This document shows, piece after piece, positions 19,467-28,720 of a stretch of 64,000 nt of DNA. Origin of the DNA: Paracoccaceae bacterium. GTDB lineage: Bacteria; Pseudomonadota; Alphaproteobacteria; Rhodobacterales; Rhodobacteraceae. Every line of letters begins with the position of its first letter. The stretch's first letter is position 1. The notes under the pieces are model-generated. The model did no database searches. It was not told where the DNA came from and was given only the letters and a program-made list of their open reading frames with translations. Made by a program: the position numbers and the translations under genes. The DNA lies in the NCBI GenBank assembly GCA_022822495.1, contig JAJEBQ010000037.1, positions 18,867 to 82,866 of the forward strand. Reading direction: 5' to 3'.

Positions 19467-20294
19467 TTATCTACTCCCCCATTCCGCCCATGAACCGTCA
19501 TAAAGGGAGATGTTTTTATGCCCAACTATATCAAGCGCCAAGTATAATATAGCAGCTGTTATCCCTGACCCACATGTCGTAATTACCGGTTTGTCTAGAT
19601 CAATTCCGCTTTTTTGAATGGCATCGGTTAAATCAGCCTTTGCCTTCATCGTTCCATTTTGTTGCAAGAGATTTGTAAAGGGTAAATTTAATGAATTTGG
19701 TATATTTCCAGCTCTAAGCCCTGATCGTGGTTCAGGCGCCAAGCCTTTAAATCGTGAGCTTGATCTGGCATCCAAAATTTGTACCTCTCCCTCATCTGAT
19801 GCCGTTTGCACTTCTGTAAATGTCGTTACCATTTGGGCCAGTTTCCTGACAATATAATGCCTTTCCTGAACCAGCGGCATCATATCTTCCACTTCACGTC
19901 CCTCATTTAACCACTTGGGATAACCTCCATCTAAAACAGCTATATCCTTGTGACCCATGAGCTTGAATAACCACCATACACGAGGGGAGGAAAAAATTCC
20001 TGCTGTATCATACACAACGATCTGATGACCATCCCCTATACCCATTCGCTTAACTCTGGTTACAAAAAATTCTTGCGAAGGGACCATATGAGGGAGGTCA
20101 GTGTCCTTATCAGCAATTTCATCAATATCAAAAAAGCGGGCTCCTGGAATGTGTGATGTTTTATATTCCTCATAAGGCTCCCGATTTTCACCCGGTAAAT
20201 ACCAGGATGCATCAATTACGCGCAAATCCGGATCCTGTATATGCTCGGCCAACCATTCAGTTGAAACCAATTTTGTCGGATCGTCTTTTCCCAT
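19467..20294 (-). CDS. sseA: 3-mercaptopyruvate sulfurtransferase
   Basis: Two-domain rhodanese of 275 residues. The active-site loop CGSGITA with Cys241 is the mercaptopyruvate sulfurtransferase version, while true rhodaneses have CRKGVTA-type loops. The first, inactive rhodanese domain covers about 10-130 (with HIPGARFFDIDEIADKD) and the second 160-275 (with LDARSSSRFKG). The enzyme moves sulfur from 3-mercaptopyruvate to cyanide or thiols in cysteine breakdown. An AAGGAG element lies before the ATG at 20294. A 15-bp palindrome lies 47-61 nt upstream of the start. Confidence 0.94.
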   Translation of the reverse strand: MGKDDPTKLVSTEWLAEHIQDPDLRVIDASWYLPGENREPYEEYKTSHIPGARFFDIDEIADKDTDLPHMVPSQEFFVTRVKRMGIGDGHQIVVYDTAGIFSSPRVWWLFKLMGHKDIAVLDGGYPKWLNEGREVEDMMPLVQERHYIVRKLAQMVTTFTEVQTASDEGEVQILDARSSSRFKGLAPEPRSGLRAGNIPNSLNLPFTNLLQQNGTMKAKADLTDAIQKSGIDLDKPVITTCGSGITAAILYLALDIVGHKNISLYDGSWAEWGSR

Positions 20295-20340
20295 AATGGA
20301 ATCTACTCCTTAATTCTGCCTGGAACCAATTAACCAATCG

Positions 20341-20355
20341 TGTCAAGTCTTGACA
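20341..20355. promoter_or_regulatory. Perfect 15-bp palindrome upstream of sseA
   Basis: TGTCAAG-T-CTTGACA forms a perfect 7+1+7 palindrome. The same half-site recurs nearby: TTGACA at 20365-20370 and TGTCAAG at 20451-20457. It sits 47 nt before the sseA start codon on the minus strand. Spacing and symmetry fit a repressor or activator operator, but the TTGACA in it has no well-placed -10 partner. The regulator is unknown. Confidence 0.35.
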
Positions 20356-20588
20356 TATACCAAATTGACAAGCCTATATATAGTTTGGGCAGTTCTCTTT
20401 CAAAAACATCTCTTGCCCATGTCTTTATTGTTTCGAATGTTAATCATTGTTGTCAAGCAAAAGATTATTCCTTTTTCAATGTAAGCCCAGAGGCCCACAA
20501 TGCCGAAACACCACTTGGTTGAGGAGGATGACTAATGCCTTGCGCTTTGGGACTTCAATGATCTGAAACGCATCAAAGACTAAGACTA

Positions 20589-21065
20589 TTAATTGGACTG
20601 TTTCAATAGCCTTTGTTGGCTCCTTTTCCAATCTCTTTTCTGTTGGGTTTGGCGTTTATCAACAAGTTTTTTGCCCTTGGCTACACCAATTTTCACTTTG
20701 GCCAATCCCTTGTGATTGAAATACAATACCAAAGGAACCAATGTCTTCCCTTCTCGCTTGGTATTGGACCAAAGTTTTGTCAACTCTCTTTTTGAAACAA
20801 GAAGTTTTCTTTTTCGTCTTTCCTCATGGCGAAAATGACCCGTCTTCCCGTAAGGTGCGATATAACTGTTTATCAACCACAATTCCTGCAATTCAACAGA
20901 TGCATAACTCTCAGCTATATTACACTGAGCTGTTCGAAGTGACTTGACTTCAGAGCCTGAAAGCAAGATCCCACACTCCAGTTCATCCTCAATGAAATAA
21001 TCATGCCTTGCACGTCGATTCACAGCAAGTATCTTGTAGTTTTTCTCTTCTGGTGTCTTGGGCAT
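20589..21065 (-). CDS. smpB: SsrA-binding protein SmpB
   Basis: SmpB delivers tmRNA to stalled ribosomes for trans-translation. The 158-residue protein has the core [54 protein letters not shown] and the basic C-terminal tail with [15 protein letters not shown]. The frame is open 42 codons further upstream, but the family starts at [14 protein letters not shown], so I choose 21065. Downstream of dapA on the same strand, 216 bp away, which is a common alphaproteobacterial pairing. I looked for the tmRNA gene in the following gap and did not find it. Confidence 0.96.
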   Translation of the reverse strand: MPKTPEEKNYKILAVNRRARHDYFIEDELECGILLSGSEVKSLRTAQCNIAESYASVELQELWLINSYIAPYGKTGHFRHEERRKRKLLVSKRELTKLWSNTKREGKTLVPLVLYFNHKGLAKVKIGVAKGKKLVDKRQTQQKRDWKRSQQRLLKQSN

Positions 21066-21281
21066 TGTCTCACTCGTGTCTTGGAATACGATTAAGTTAA
21101 GGCAAGAAATATTGTAAGGGGTTTGAACCCTTTTCCTATGGGTCATTCCATTTGTCCAAATTGGCAACGAATAAACGCTGAAACAAACCATAAACAGGTG
21201 AAAATACCTTAGCTTAAATCTCTCCTAACTTGCCACGCTTCATTCAGTTTGTTGCAATTGCCCTAGTGATCTTAGGGTCTA

Positions 21282-22157
21282 CTAATCAATAATTTCGGCA
21301 ATCTTCATTGCCTCAATTATCTTTTTCTTGGTAGGTTCTGTTAGTGTTGCCAGTGGCAAACGCACCTCCTCCGAGCAAAGACCCAATACGGACAGGCCAA
21401 ATTTTGCTCCCACGAGACCAGGTTCCATGAAAATTGCTGTATGGAGCGGTAGTAATTTATCCTGCATAACCAGCGCCTTTTGATAATCACCTTCAAGCGT
21501 TGCTTGCTGGAATTCAGAGCACAATCCTGGTGCTACATTGGCTGTAACCGAAATACACCCTCTGCCTCCGTGAGCATTAAATCCAAGAGCTGAAGCATCT
21601 TCGCCAGAAAGTTGCAGGAAGTCTTCGCCACATGTTTCTCTTTGTTGCGATACTCTTACTATGTCTCCAGTTGCATCTTTGACCCCAATTATTCTTGGAA
21701 ACTTGGCCAACTCTCCCATGGTTTCCGGGGTCATATCAATGACACAACGGCCTGGGATGTTGTAAATAATTATTGGTATGGTGCTGTTATCGTGGAGGGC
21801 CTGAAAATGCTCATACAAACCTTTTTGTGTGGGTTTGTTGTAATAAGGCGTTACGACCAAGACAGCATCAGCTCCAGATTCTTCAGCTGATTGTACAAAT
21901 TGTAGAGCTTCATCCGTGGAATTTGATCCCGCACCAGCAATAACAGGAACCTTGCCATCGGCATATTCAATCACAGCTTTGACGACATCCTCATGTTCCT
22001 TGTGGCTTAATGTCGGGCTTTCACCAGTGGTCCCAACTGGTACAATACCATTTGATCCTTCGTTGATGTGCCACTTTACAAGTGCTTCAAGTGTCCCCCA
22101 ATCCACTTCTTTTGATTTAAAGGGTGTGACCAGGGCAGGCAATGATCCAGAAAACAT
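21282..22157 (-). CDS. dapA: 4-hydroxy-tetrahydrodipicolinate synthase
   Basis: DapA condenses pyruvate with aspartate semialdehyde at the start of the diaminopimelate/lysine branch, which feeds peptidoglycan. The 291-residue protein has [14 protein letters not shown] (about 42-55), IYNIPGRCV with the catalytic Tyr132 and the Schiff-base Lys160 in [10 protein letters not shown]. Length is normal. The divergent gene upstream encodes a lytic transglycosylase, and smpB follows downstream. Confidence 0.97.
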   Translation of the reverse strand: MFSGSLPALVTPFKSKEVDWGTLEALVKWHINEGSNGIVPVGTTGESPTLSHKEHEDVVKAVIEYADGKVPVIAGAGSNSTDEALQFVQSAEESGADAVLVVTPYYNKPTQKGLYEHFQALHDNSTIPIIIYNIPGRCVIDMTPETMGELAKFPRIIGVKDATGDIVRVSQQRETCGEDFLQLSGEDASALGFNAHGGRGCISVTANVAPGLCSEFQQATLEGDYQKALVMQDKLLPLHTAIFMEPGLVGAKFGLSVLGLCSEEVRLPLATLTEPTKKKIIEAMKIAEIID

Positions 22158-22272
22158 CTTTCTTTCCCTAATTTGACTTTTATTTAAGGGTCAAGCAATT
22201 ATAATTGCCAAACATCAGCATAATAATATAGAAAGAAAAACAAAAAAGAGCAGTAGTAATTGGTATATTTCC

Positions 22273-24327
22273 ATGACTTTTAAACGGTTTTTGTGTTTTG
22301 CAACCTGGGCGATGCTGTTTTCCCTTATGATTGGTTCTACGGGATTTTCAAGCCCCAGTGCAGAGGATTCCAAGCATTTCAAACTTGCATTTGAAAAGGC
22401 CTCAGCAGAACAATGGAACGAAGCCTATGGCCATGCCCGCAAAGTTTCCGATTCAGTAGCAGTTGATGTAATTCGTTGGATACATCTGCGATCTGGTGTT
22501 GATGAATGGCAGTATTATCGCTCTTTTTTAGGAGAAAATAGCGATTGGCCGGGATTAAAAATACTCAGGAAATCTGGGGAGAGCGCGTTTTCCGGGAAAG
22601 AAAATCCAAACCAGGTGGTGGATTATTTTAACGAATATCACCCTCAGAGTGGTTATGGTGCTCTACGCTATGCGGAAGCTCTGAAGAGACTCGAAAGACC
22701 AAGGGAAGCGAATAGAGTTATCAGCAATGCAATCCTTTCATTACCATTTGACGATGAGAACCTTCGATTTGTAATTAAAAATTATCCTTCTCAATCGATA
22801 CCATTGTTAGAAACGAGAATGGACAATCTCCTTTGGCTTAACCGTCTTGAGGAAGCCAAAGAGTTATTACCCTATCTCAAGAATGAAGATACACCCCTTT
22901 ACAAGGCTAGAATTTCCCTTGACGCAATGCAGAAAGGAGTAAATTCATTAATCAACAGAATACCCCCGGAAGATCAATCAGATCCCGGACTTGCCTATGA
23001 CCGCATTCTTTGGCGAGAGCATCATGGATTTAATGAATCTGCCTTGGAATTACTTCTTGACCGCAGCAGATCAGCAAAAGGGTTGGGTAAACCGGTCTTC
23101 TGGTCTGGAAAAAGGTATCGACTTGCACATGCGTTCATGAGGGATGAAAAAAATCAAGTCGCCTACGAAATTGCATCCAATCACTTTCTTACCAAGAACG
23201 GACGTTTTAATCCTTTGGATTGGCTTTCGAATGCAGAAAGAGCCAGTTGGGAAAAAAAGCAGCGAAACCGCTATCTTGATCTTGAATGGCTCGCCGGGTT
23301 TATTTCACTTCGAAAGCTCAATGATCCGCAAAGAGCCCTGGGACATTTTTATAATTATTACCAGGAAGTTCAGCGACCTTCTTATTCTTATCCCTCCTAT
23401 TCACCAGTACGGTTGGGAAGGGCTGGATATTGGTTAGGTGCTGCTCACGAAGCGGCTGGCAACAAGGAGGATGCTAAAATTGCCTATCAATTCGGCGCTC
23501 AGTACCAGACTTCGTTTTATGGTCAGCTTGCGGCTGAGAGAATTGGATATCCAACAAGCAAATCCCTGGTAGCAAACGAACCCGTCAATTACCAATTGGT
23601 ATCAAAGCTTCAAAAAGAAAAAGTTGTCCGAGCGGCCTTATTGTTTCATTCCATTGAAGTTGAACCCTATGCGGGATGGTTTCTAGCGCATCAGGCTGAA
23701 TTCCTTGATCGCGAAGGATTGACTGCCCTGGCGTGGATTGCCAAGAAAAATAATGCGGATTTTTCCATGGTCAAAATTGCCAAGCAAGGTACCAGACAGG
23801 GTTATGTTATCATTGATTTCCTCTATCCAACTCCCGATCTGGCTACAAAAAATTTACCAACCAAGCCGGAAGTTATGCTGTCCATTATTCGTCAGGAAAC
23901 AGAATTCAGACCTCAAGCCGTTAGCCATAAGGGGGCTTTGGGTTTAATGCAGGTCTTGCCCAGTACAGGTAAGGAAATAGCTGGTAATTTGGGTATCAGT
24001 GGTCCTATTAGAGAACTTCTTCTTGATGAAACGACCAATGTCAAGATTGGTTCTGCTTACCTTAAGGAATTGCTGGATGAATATGAAGGTGCCAATTTCT
24101 TGGCCTTCGCCGCTTATAATGCTGGTCCCGGTAGACTAAATTCCTGGTTGGACACGCTTGGTGAACCTGGCGATAATCACCGCAGTATCATTGATTGGAT
24201 TGAACACATTCCCTACACGGAAACACGTAATTATGTGATGAGAGTTCTGGAATCCATGACCGTTTACCAACACCGATTGAGTGGCCGGATTAAGCCCATG
24301 AAAACAAGCACTTTGTTTAAGGGATAA
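22273..24327 (+). CDS. slt: Soluble lytic murein transglycosylase
   Basis: Periplasmic enzyme that cleaves peptidoglycan glycan strands to 1,6-anhydro products. The 684-residue protein has a signal peptide (basic MTFKR, hydrophobic core to about residue 26), a long helical superhelix domain (about 35-520) and a C-terminal SLT domain with the catalytic Glu542 in IIRQETEFRPQ, then GALGLMQVLPSTGKE and FAAYNAGPGR. This matches the Slt70 type. No clear ribosome binding site precedes the ATG. Divergent from dapA across 115 bp. Confidence 0.94.
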   Translation: MTFKRFLCFATWAMLFSLMIGSTGFSSPSAEDSKHFKLAFEKASAEQWNEAYGHARKVSDSVAVDVIRWIHLRSGVDEWQYYRSFLGENSDWPGLKILRKSGESAFSGKENPNQVVDYFNEYHPQSGYGALRYAEALKRLERPREANRVISNAILSLPFDDENLRFVIKNYPSQSIPLLETRMDNLLWLNRLEEAKELLPYLKNEDTPLYKARISLDAMQKGVNSLINRIPPEDQSDPGLAYDRILWREHHGFNESALELLLDRSRSAKGLGKPVFWSGKRYRLAHAFMRDEKNQVAYEIASNHFLTKNGRFNPLDWLSNAERASWEKKQRNRYLDLEWLAGFISLRKLNDPQRALGHFYNYYQEVQRPSYSYPSYSPVRLGRAGYWLGAAHEAAGNKEDAKIAYQFGAQYQTSFYGQLAAERIGYPTSKSLVANEPVNYQLVSKLQKEKVVRAALLFHSIEVEPYAGWFLAHQAEFLDREGLTALAWIAKKNNADFSMVKIAKQGTRQGYVIIDFLYPTPDLATKNLPTKPEVMLSIIRQETEFRPQAVSHKGALGLMQVLPSTGKEIAGNLGISGPIRELLLDETTNVKIGSAYLKELLDEYEGANFLAFAAYNAGPGRLNSWLDTLGEPGDNHRSIIDWIEHIPYTETRNYVMRVLESMTVYQHRLSGRIKPMKTSTLFKG

Positions 24328-24380
24328 TTGCTGGAAGATCACCAATGGTTCCGGCAAGGATGGCGACTGCCTTTATTGGC

Positions 24381-25337
24381 TTAGACCCCACCTTGTGATT
24401 GCTGCCATTTACGGTAGAAATATTTACCCGTCATCAGATCCAGATGTGCGCCACCACCATTTTTGAAAACTGATATATTCCCTGATGCCCCTCTTGCAAA
24501 GCCACCCGATGAGATGTCATAAAAATCGGCAACTATGTCATGCTCACTAATTATACCTTTTGCCATGGGAAGAACCAGTTCCCCAATATGACCTATCGTT
24601 GTGTTTCGATTATCCACATATATAGTGCCAATTTCAAGAACTTTGTCATCAGCTTCCCGCATTTCGGAGGAGAACGCACCAATTAGGTCAATATGAGTGG
24701 CTGGTGAAACCCAATCCCCTTTCAAAACGGGGTCATGTGCCAATGTGGCACAGCTGATTATATCAGCCTTTGCTACTGTATTGGGTAAGTCTTCGGTGTA
24801 ATTTATGTCGCAAATATCCTCATATTCCCTTGTCAAGGCCATCGCTCGGGATTTTGTTCTGTTCCATATGGTTATTTTCAGATCTTGAAAAATACTCGTA
24901 TAAGCTTCTACAAGGGATCGGGCTACGGCTCCCGCACCAATGATCAAATAGTTTCTTGGGTTGTCTCCAACTAGTAGCGAAGCTGCCAACAGCGAGTCTG
25001 CTGCAGTCTTCCACTTGGTAACCAGATGAAAGTCAATGGTCGCTTCCGGTTCTCCTGTTTCGTCTTCAAACAGGGTCATCATACCGTTGGTTGTTGCCTT
25101 GCCAAGGCTTACATTGTCTGGATATACAGTGCAGGTCTTGACGGCACTTCCCATTCCTTTGATCCAAGCCAACCTGTTAAGCAATCGATTTTGTCCCTGA
25201 GCAAGGATATGATCTTTTATCTGAGCCAGCGGATATTTGTGTCCCTCCTTCAACCATTCTATCAGTTCAGACCAATCAAGAATGGGCTCTAGAGATTTCT
25301 TGCCAAGATGAACAACCTTTAAATCTTTCTCAACCAT
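24381..25337 (-). CDS. Ornithine cyclodeaminase / mu-crystallin family protein
   Basis: NAD(P)-dependent enzyme family that includes ornithine cyclodeaminase, alanine dehydrogenase of archaea and pyrroline-2-carboxylate reductases. The 318-residue protein shows the family opening with VKTCTVYPDNVSLGKATTNG, the Rossmann motif IIGAGAVARSL (about 137-147) and a C-terminal VDNRNTTIGHIGEL. The exact substrate cannot be read. It overlaps the preceding mnmD gene by eight bases, so the two are co-translated. No functional link between them is known to me. Confidence 0.82.
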   Translation of the reverse strand: MVEKDLKVVHLGKKSLEPILDWSELIEWLKEGHKYPLAQIKDHILAQGQNRLLNRLAWIKGMGSAVKTCTVYPDNVSLGKATTNGMMTLFEDETGEPEATIDFHLVTKWKTAADSLLAASLLVGDNPRNYLIIGAGAVARSLVEAYTSIFQDLKITIWNRTKSRAMALTREYEDICDINYTEDLPNTVAKADIISCATLAHDPVLKGDWVSPATHIDLIGAFSSEMREADDKVLEIGTIYVDNRNTTIGHIGELVLPMAKGIISEHDIVADFYDISSGGFARGASGNISVFKNGGGAHLDLMTGKYFYRKWQQSQGGV

Positions 25338-26019
25338 TCGTCAATTTCCCCCTAACCATGTGCTTCTTTTTACCAAATCCTTGAATTCGTTCGATCGTAA
25401 ATCCTGCTTGACTGAGGTTATTTTGAACCATACCAGCTGACGAAAAGGTAGCAACAGTCCCTCCAGGCTTGGTTCTGTCAGCAAGGCGTCTGACTAATTT
25501 TCCCTCCCACATTTCTGGATTGGTTTTAGGCGAAAATCCATCCAGAAACCAGCAATCCACTTTTTGATTGAACAAAATAATGGTCTCTCTGGCATCACCT
25601 ACAATGAGTTCAAAATCAAGATTTGAAAGTTTGATTTTTGTTTCTCCCTTTTCCCAATGAAGTAGGAACTCCTCAAGAATGTGTTTGATTTCGGGAAACT
25701 TCAGGAGGGCTTTGCGTATGACCTTACCCGGCAGGGGGTTTATTTCAAAGGAAGTAAATCTCAACACCTCTTGCGAGGTATTCCATTCCCTCCAAAGTTT
25801 AAGAGCCAGGAACAAGTTCAAACCGGTACCAAATCCCAATTCACCTATGTGAAAGCCACTTTTAAAGTTCCAAGGTATACTATTCCCTTCCATGAACACA
25901 TGCCTTGCTTCTTCAATACCATTCTTACTGAAGAAGATGTCTTGGAATTTTGTTGATCTCAACTGCTCGTTATCATCCCAAAAAACATGGGAATAACTAT
26001 CATTAAAGTTCATAATCAT
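25330..26019 (-). CDS. mnmD: tRNA (mnm5s2U34) methyltransferase, MnmD-type (free MnmC N-domain)
   Basis: The 229-residue protein corresponds to the N-terminal methyltransferase half of E. coli MnmC, which makes mnm5s2U at the wobble position of some tRNAs. Evidence: FIGELGFGTGLN-type SAM motif (here HIGELGFGTGLNLFL, about 55-70), LIVGDARETI and the diagnostic CWFLDGFSPKTNPEMW, then GGTVATFSSAG. There is no oxidase half. An FAD oxidoreductase that could supply it is divergently encoded at 26343. Overlaps the downstream cyclodeaminase-like gene by eight bases. Confidence 0.88.
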   Translation of the reverse strand: MIMNFNDSYSHVFWDDNEQLRSTKFQDIFFSKNGIEEARHVFMEGNSIPWNFKSGFHIGELGFGTGLNLFLALKLWREWNTSQEVLRFTSFEINPLPGKVIRKALLKFPEIKHILEEFLLHWEKGETKIKLSNLDFELIVGDARETIILFNQKVDCWFLDGFSPKTNPEMWEGKLVRRLADRTKPGGTVATFSSAGMVQNNLSQAGFTIERIQGFGKKKHMVRGKLTNG

Positions 26020-26342
26020 TCTTGGGTATCAAGCCAAACAAATTACAATATAACGGGTATTTCAAAAATTTCATGCACATAACCTAAAGGGCTTCATTGA
26101 ATCAAAAAATTACGAGTGTTAAGCCAGCCACAATGACGCCGATAATGGTACCAGAAAAGATTACTGACGTAACGTTTCACTTGCGCATATTCCTATAATG
26201 CCATCAAAGGAAAACTGTGATACTTTTTTGGTCGTAGGGAATCTGGATTGTAGAAACCTTGTTCCGCATTTATTAAGGGCGAACGTGTTGCTTTGTGAAT
26301 AGGATGAGTGCATACATTCCACACGATAGAAATTAATTTGAA
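26020..26342. other. 323-bp divergent gap between mnmD and the FAD oxidoreductase
   Basis: The gap should hold both divergent promoters. I see no RNA fold or convincing protein. A short minus-strand frame at about 26175-26107 encodes a hydrophobic stretch that looks like a membrane helix but has no usable start codon. A longer minus-strand frame runs into the oxidoreductase gene and is a shadow. Confidence 0.5.
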
Positions 26343-27443
26343 ATGAAGGACAATATTTTTGATATAGAAGTTGTTGGGATGGGGGTATTTGGCCTCTCAA
26401 TAGCTTGGGAGTGTGTGAGACGAGGAGCCCGTGTAAGAGTTGTCGATCATCAACCCTATCAAAGATCCTCGAGTTATGGGCTTGTTGGAGCCTTGACTCC
26501 GCATGTTCCCGAACGGTGGGAAATAAAAAAACAATTCCAATTTGAAAGCCTGGTAATGGCTAAATCCTGGTGGAACGAAGTCGAATTGGCAAGTGGAATT
26601 AATCCCCATTATGACAGATGTGGTCGCATTCAACCCATTATTGATGAAAAGGGGCTTGAACGAGCCCATGAACGATCTTTAGAAGCCAAAAAAAATTGGA
26701 AGAGCATTGCTTGTTGGAATGTTGTAAAGACAAAAGACATTGCTTCCTGGCAACCTGAAACCCCTACAGGTTGGGTTATAGCCGATGATTTATCAGCCCG
26801 TATAAATCCGAGACTGGCAATCAATTCGCTTAGACTGGCATTACTTAAATACAATGTGCCCTTGACTGCGTTGAAAGATCTGGGCAAATTCAAATACAAA
26901 AATAAGGTGCTGGCTACAGGTACCGCAGGTTTAAATACCCTGAGCAGAGAACTTGACCTCCCAATTGCAGCACATGAAAAGGGCCAAGCCTTATTGATTG
27001 CTTACGACTCCTCACATCAACCAATAATAACGGCTGGAGGTGTTAATATCGTACCTCAACCGAAGGGATTAACGGCAATTGGTTCAACGACAGAGAGATT
27101 TTTCGATAACCCCTTTAAAACCGATTACAGGCTCAATGAGCTTTATGATAAAGCCGTAGACTTACTACCCGTGTTAAAACATTCCATCGTTGTTGAAAAA
27201 TGGGCCCACGATCGTCCCAGAGCTGTAACCAGAGCTCCACTGCTTGGCAAACATCCGATTCAGAAAAACACCTATATCGCCAATGGAGGGTTCAAGATAG
27301 GTCTTGGAATGGCACCGAAAATAGCCGAGGTAATGGCTGATTTGATCCTCAATGACAACAATAGAATCCCCTATAAGTTCTCCCTTGAAAATGCGATTGA
27401 GGAAGCAAAAATACGCAAGGTTAAAGAGGCCCCCACAATTTAA
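26343..27443 (+). CDS. FAD-dependent oxidoreductase (DAO fold), possible MnmC oxidase half
   Basis: The 366-residue protein has an N-terminal FAD-binding segment VVGMGVFGLSIAWECVRRGA (about 10-29) of the glycine/D-amino-acid oxidase family and the C-terminal GGFKIGLGMAPKIAEVMADL (about 315-334). In MnmC the same fold removes the carboxymethyl group from cmnm5s2U before the methyl transfer. Its divergent position next to mnmD suggests it supplies that step here. A general amino-acid oxidase is the alternative. No ribosome binding site is visible before the ATG. Confidence 0.78.
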   Translation: MKDNIFDIEVVGMGVFGLSIAWECVRRGARVRVVDHQPYQRSSSYGLVGALTPHVPERWEIKKQFQFESLVMAKSWWNEVELASGINPHYDRCGRIQPIIDEKGLERAHERSLEAKKNWKSIACWNVVKTKDIASWQPETPTGWVIADDLSARINPRLAINSLRLALLKYNVPLTALKDLGKFKYKNKVLATGTAGLNTLSRELDLPIAAHEKGQALLIAYDSSHQPIITAGGVNIVPQPKGLTAIGSTTERFFDNPFKTDYRLNELYDKAVDLLPVLKHSIVVEKWAHDRPRAVTRAPLLGKHPIQKNTYIANGGFKIGLGMAPKIAEVMADLILNDNNRIPYKFSLENAIEEAKIRKVKEAPTI

Positions 27444-27580
27444 ACACCCATTTTATGGATGGTAAAAATGTTTATCCTGCAAACAATTCTATTTTTGTTT
27501 ATTATTTTGATGAGTTAGATTCCAGCTGTTGTACAGTTGGTAACAACAAACATGCATCAATATTGAAGGGACGGTACCTA

Positions 27581-28057
27581 ATGAATGAATTATCCACCTA
27601 TAAATTGCAACACAAGTTCAATGCACCCCGTGAGCAAGTTTGGAAAGCCTGGACTGACCCAGACATGCTTGCCCACTGGTATGGACCAAATACTGAAACA
27701 ATCATCCATAAACTCGAACTCAAGGTGAATGGTTTGTGGCTATGCGAAATGAAAATGGGCAAAAACTCCATGTACCAAAGTGCTGAATACCTGGAAATCG
27801 TTCCCCCTGAGAAACTTGTCTGGCTTCATTCAACCACCGATGAAAATTGGAACATCTTTGCCATGCCGAATAATTGGCCTCGTACCATTTATTCAACAAT
27901 TACTTTGGACGAAAACGACGGGGTGACAACCCAAATTTTAACCTGGACACCCCACAATGTAACCAAAGACGAAAAGGCCTGTTTTGCAAAAGTCAAAGAG
28001 GATATGGGTAAAGGTTGGGAAGCCGGTATGAAACTGATAGAAGAATTGCTTGCTTGA
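27581..28057 (+). CDS. AHSA1/SRPBCC-domain protein
   Basis: Small hydrophobic-cavity protein of the START/Bet v1 fold, 158 residues. HKFNAPREQVWKAWTDPDML (about 10-29), then LAHWYGP and the PPEKLVWLHSTTDE segment are typical of the AHSA1 (Aha1 C-domain-like) family. I take the ATG at 27581, preceded by a GAAGGG element. An upstream in-frame start at 27455 would add 42 residues with no family similarity. Role unknown. Members are often next to YdeI-type genes, as here. Confidence 0.8.
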   Translation: MNELSTYKLQHKFNAPREQVWKAWTDPDMLAHWYGPNTETIIHKLELKVNGLWLCEMKMGKNSMYQSAEYLEIVPPEKLVWLHSTTDENWNIFAMPNNWPRTIYSTITLDENDGVTTQILTWTPHNVTKDEKACFAKVKEDMGKGWEAGMKLIEELLA

Positions 28058-28097
28058 TAACATACCAAATAGTTTGACAAGCCTGATGTGGTTGGGA

Positions 28098-28712
28098 ATG
28101 ACCAATCGACACAGTGGATGCCCACATGAAAGAGAGAAAAGGCGCTCAGCCACGGTCCCCGAGGATAAAACTGAACGTTGGCTAGCAGAGACCTCTCTAC
28201 TTAGGAAAACCCTCCTGGAATGCGGGGTTAGGGAAGAAATCAAATGGAACAAGTCATGTTTTACCTACCAAGGTAAGAACATTTGCATTATCCAGAATAT
28301 GAAGGGTTTTCTTGCCCTTTTGTTCTTCAATGGTGTTTTATTGGACGACCCCGAGGGTCTACTGGAAATTCAGGGTCCCAATTCACGATCCGATTGCCGC
28401 ATGAGATTTACAAACTCCCAAGGAATCACCCAACAAACCCACTGGATCAAAGCATTTGTTATGCAATCTATCGAGAATGAAAAAGCAAACCGCATGGTCG
28501 TCCTTGCACCAGAGCTTGAATACCCCGGGGAGTTGATTACCAAACTGGCGTCAGATCATGCGTTGAAAGAAGCCTTTATTGGATTGACTCCTGGACGTCA
28601 AAGAGGTTACGTTTTGTATTTCTCCGGCGCCAAGCAGTCAGCAACCCGAATCAAAAGAATTGACAAGTACCGACTCAAAATCCTCCAAGGTAAGGGAATG
28701 CTTGAACGGTAG
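28098..28712 (+). CDS. YdeI/OmpD-associated family protein (DUF1801-like)
   Basis: The predicted 204-residue protein has an N-terminal DUF1801-like domain (REEIKWNKSCFTYQGKNICI and the following GFLALLFFNGVLLDDPEGLL) and a C-terminal helical part with ALKEAFIGLTPGRQRGYVLY, the usual end of YdeI proteins. Function is poorly known. The start is uncertain: the frame is open to 28050, overlapping the previous gene, and ATGs at 28086 and 28098 are both possible. It is downstream of and probably co-transcribed with the AHSA1 gene, and convergent with the next gene with nine bases between. Confidence 0.78.
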   Translation: MTNRHSGCPHEREKRRSATVPEDKTERWLAETSLLRKTLLECGVREEIKWNKSCFTYQGKNICIIQNMKGFLALLFFNGVLLDDPEGLLEIQGPNSRSDCRMRFTNSQGITQQTHWIKAFVMQSIENEKANRMVVLAPELEYPGELITKLASDHALKEAFIGLTPGRQRGYVLYFSGAKQSATRIKRIDKYRLKILQGKGMLER

Positions 28713-28720
28713 ATATCATT

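Noticed and set aside
20295..20588. Possible tmRNA gene next to smpB
   Set aside because: No tRNA-like end with a GGTTCGA-type arm, no tag reading frame and no CCA end could be found on either strand.
26107..26175. Short hydrophobic minus-strand frame resembling a one-helix membrane protein
   Set aside because: No usable start codon follows the upstream in-frame stop, and no ribosome binding site is present.
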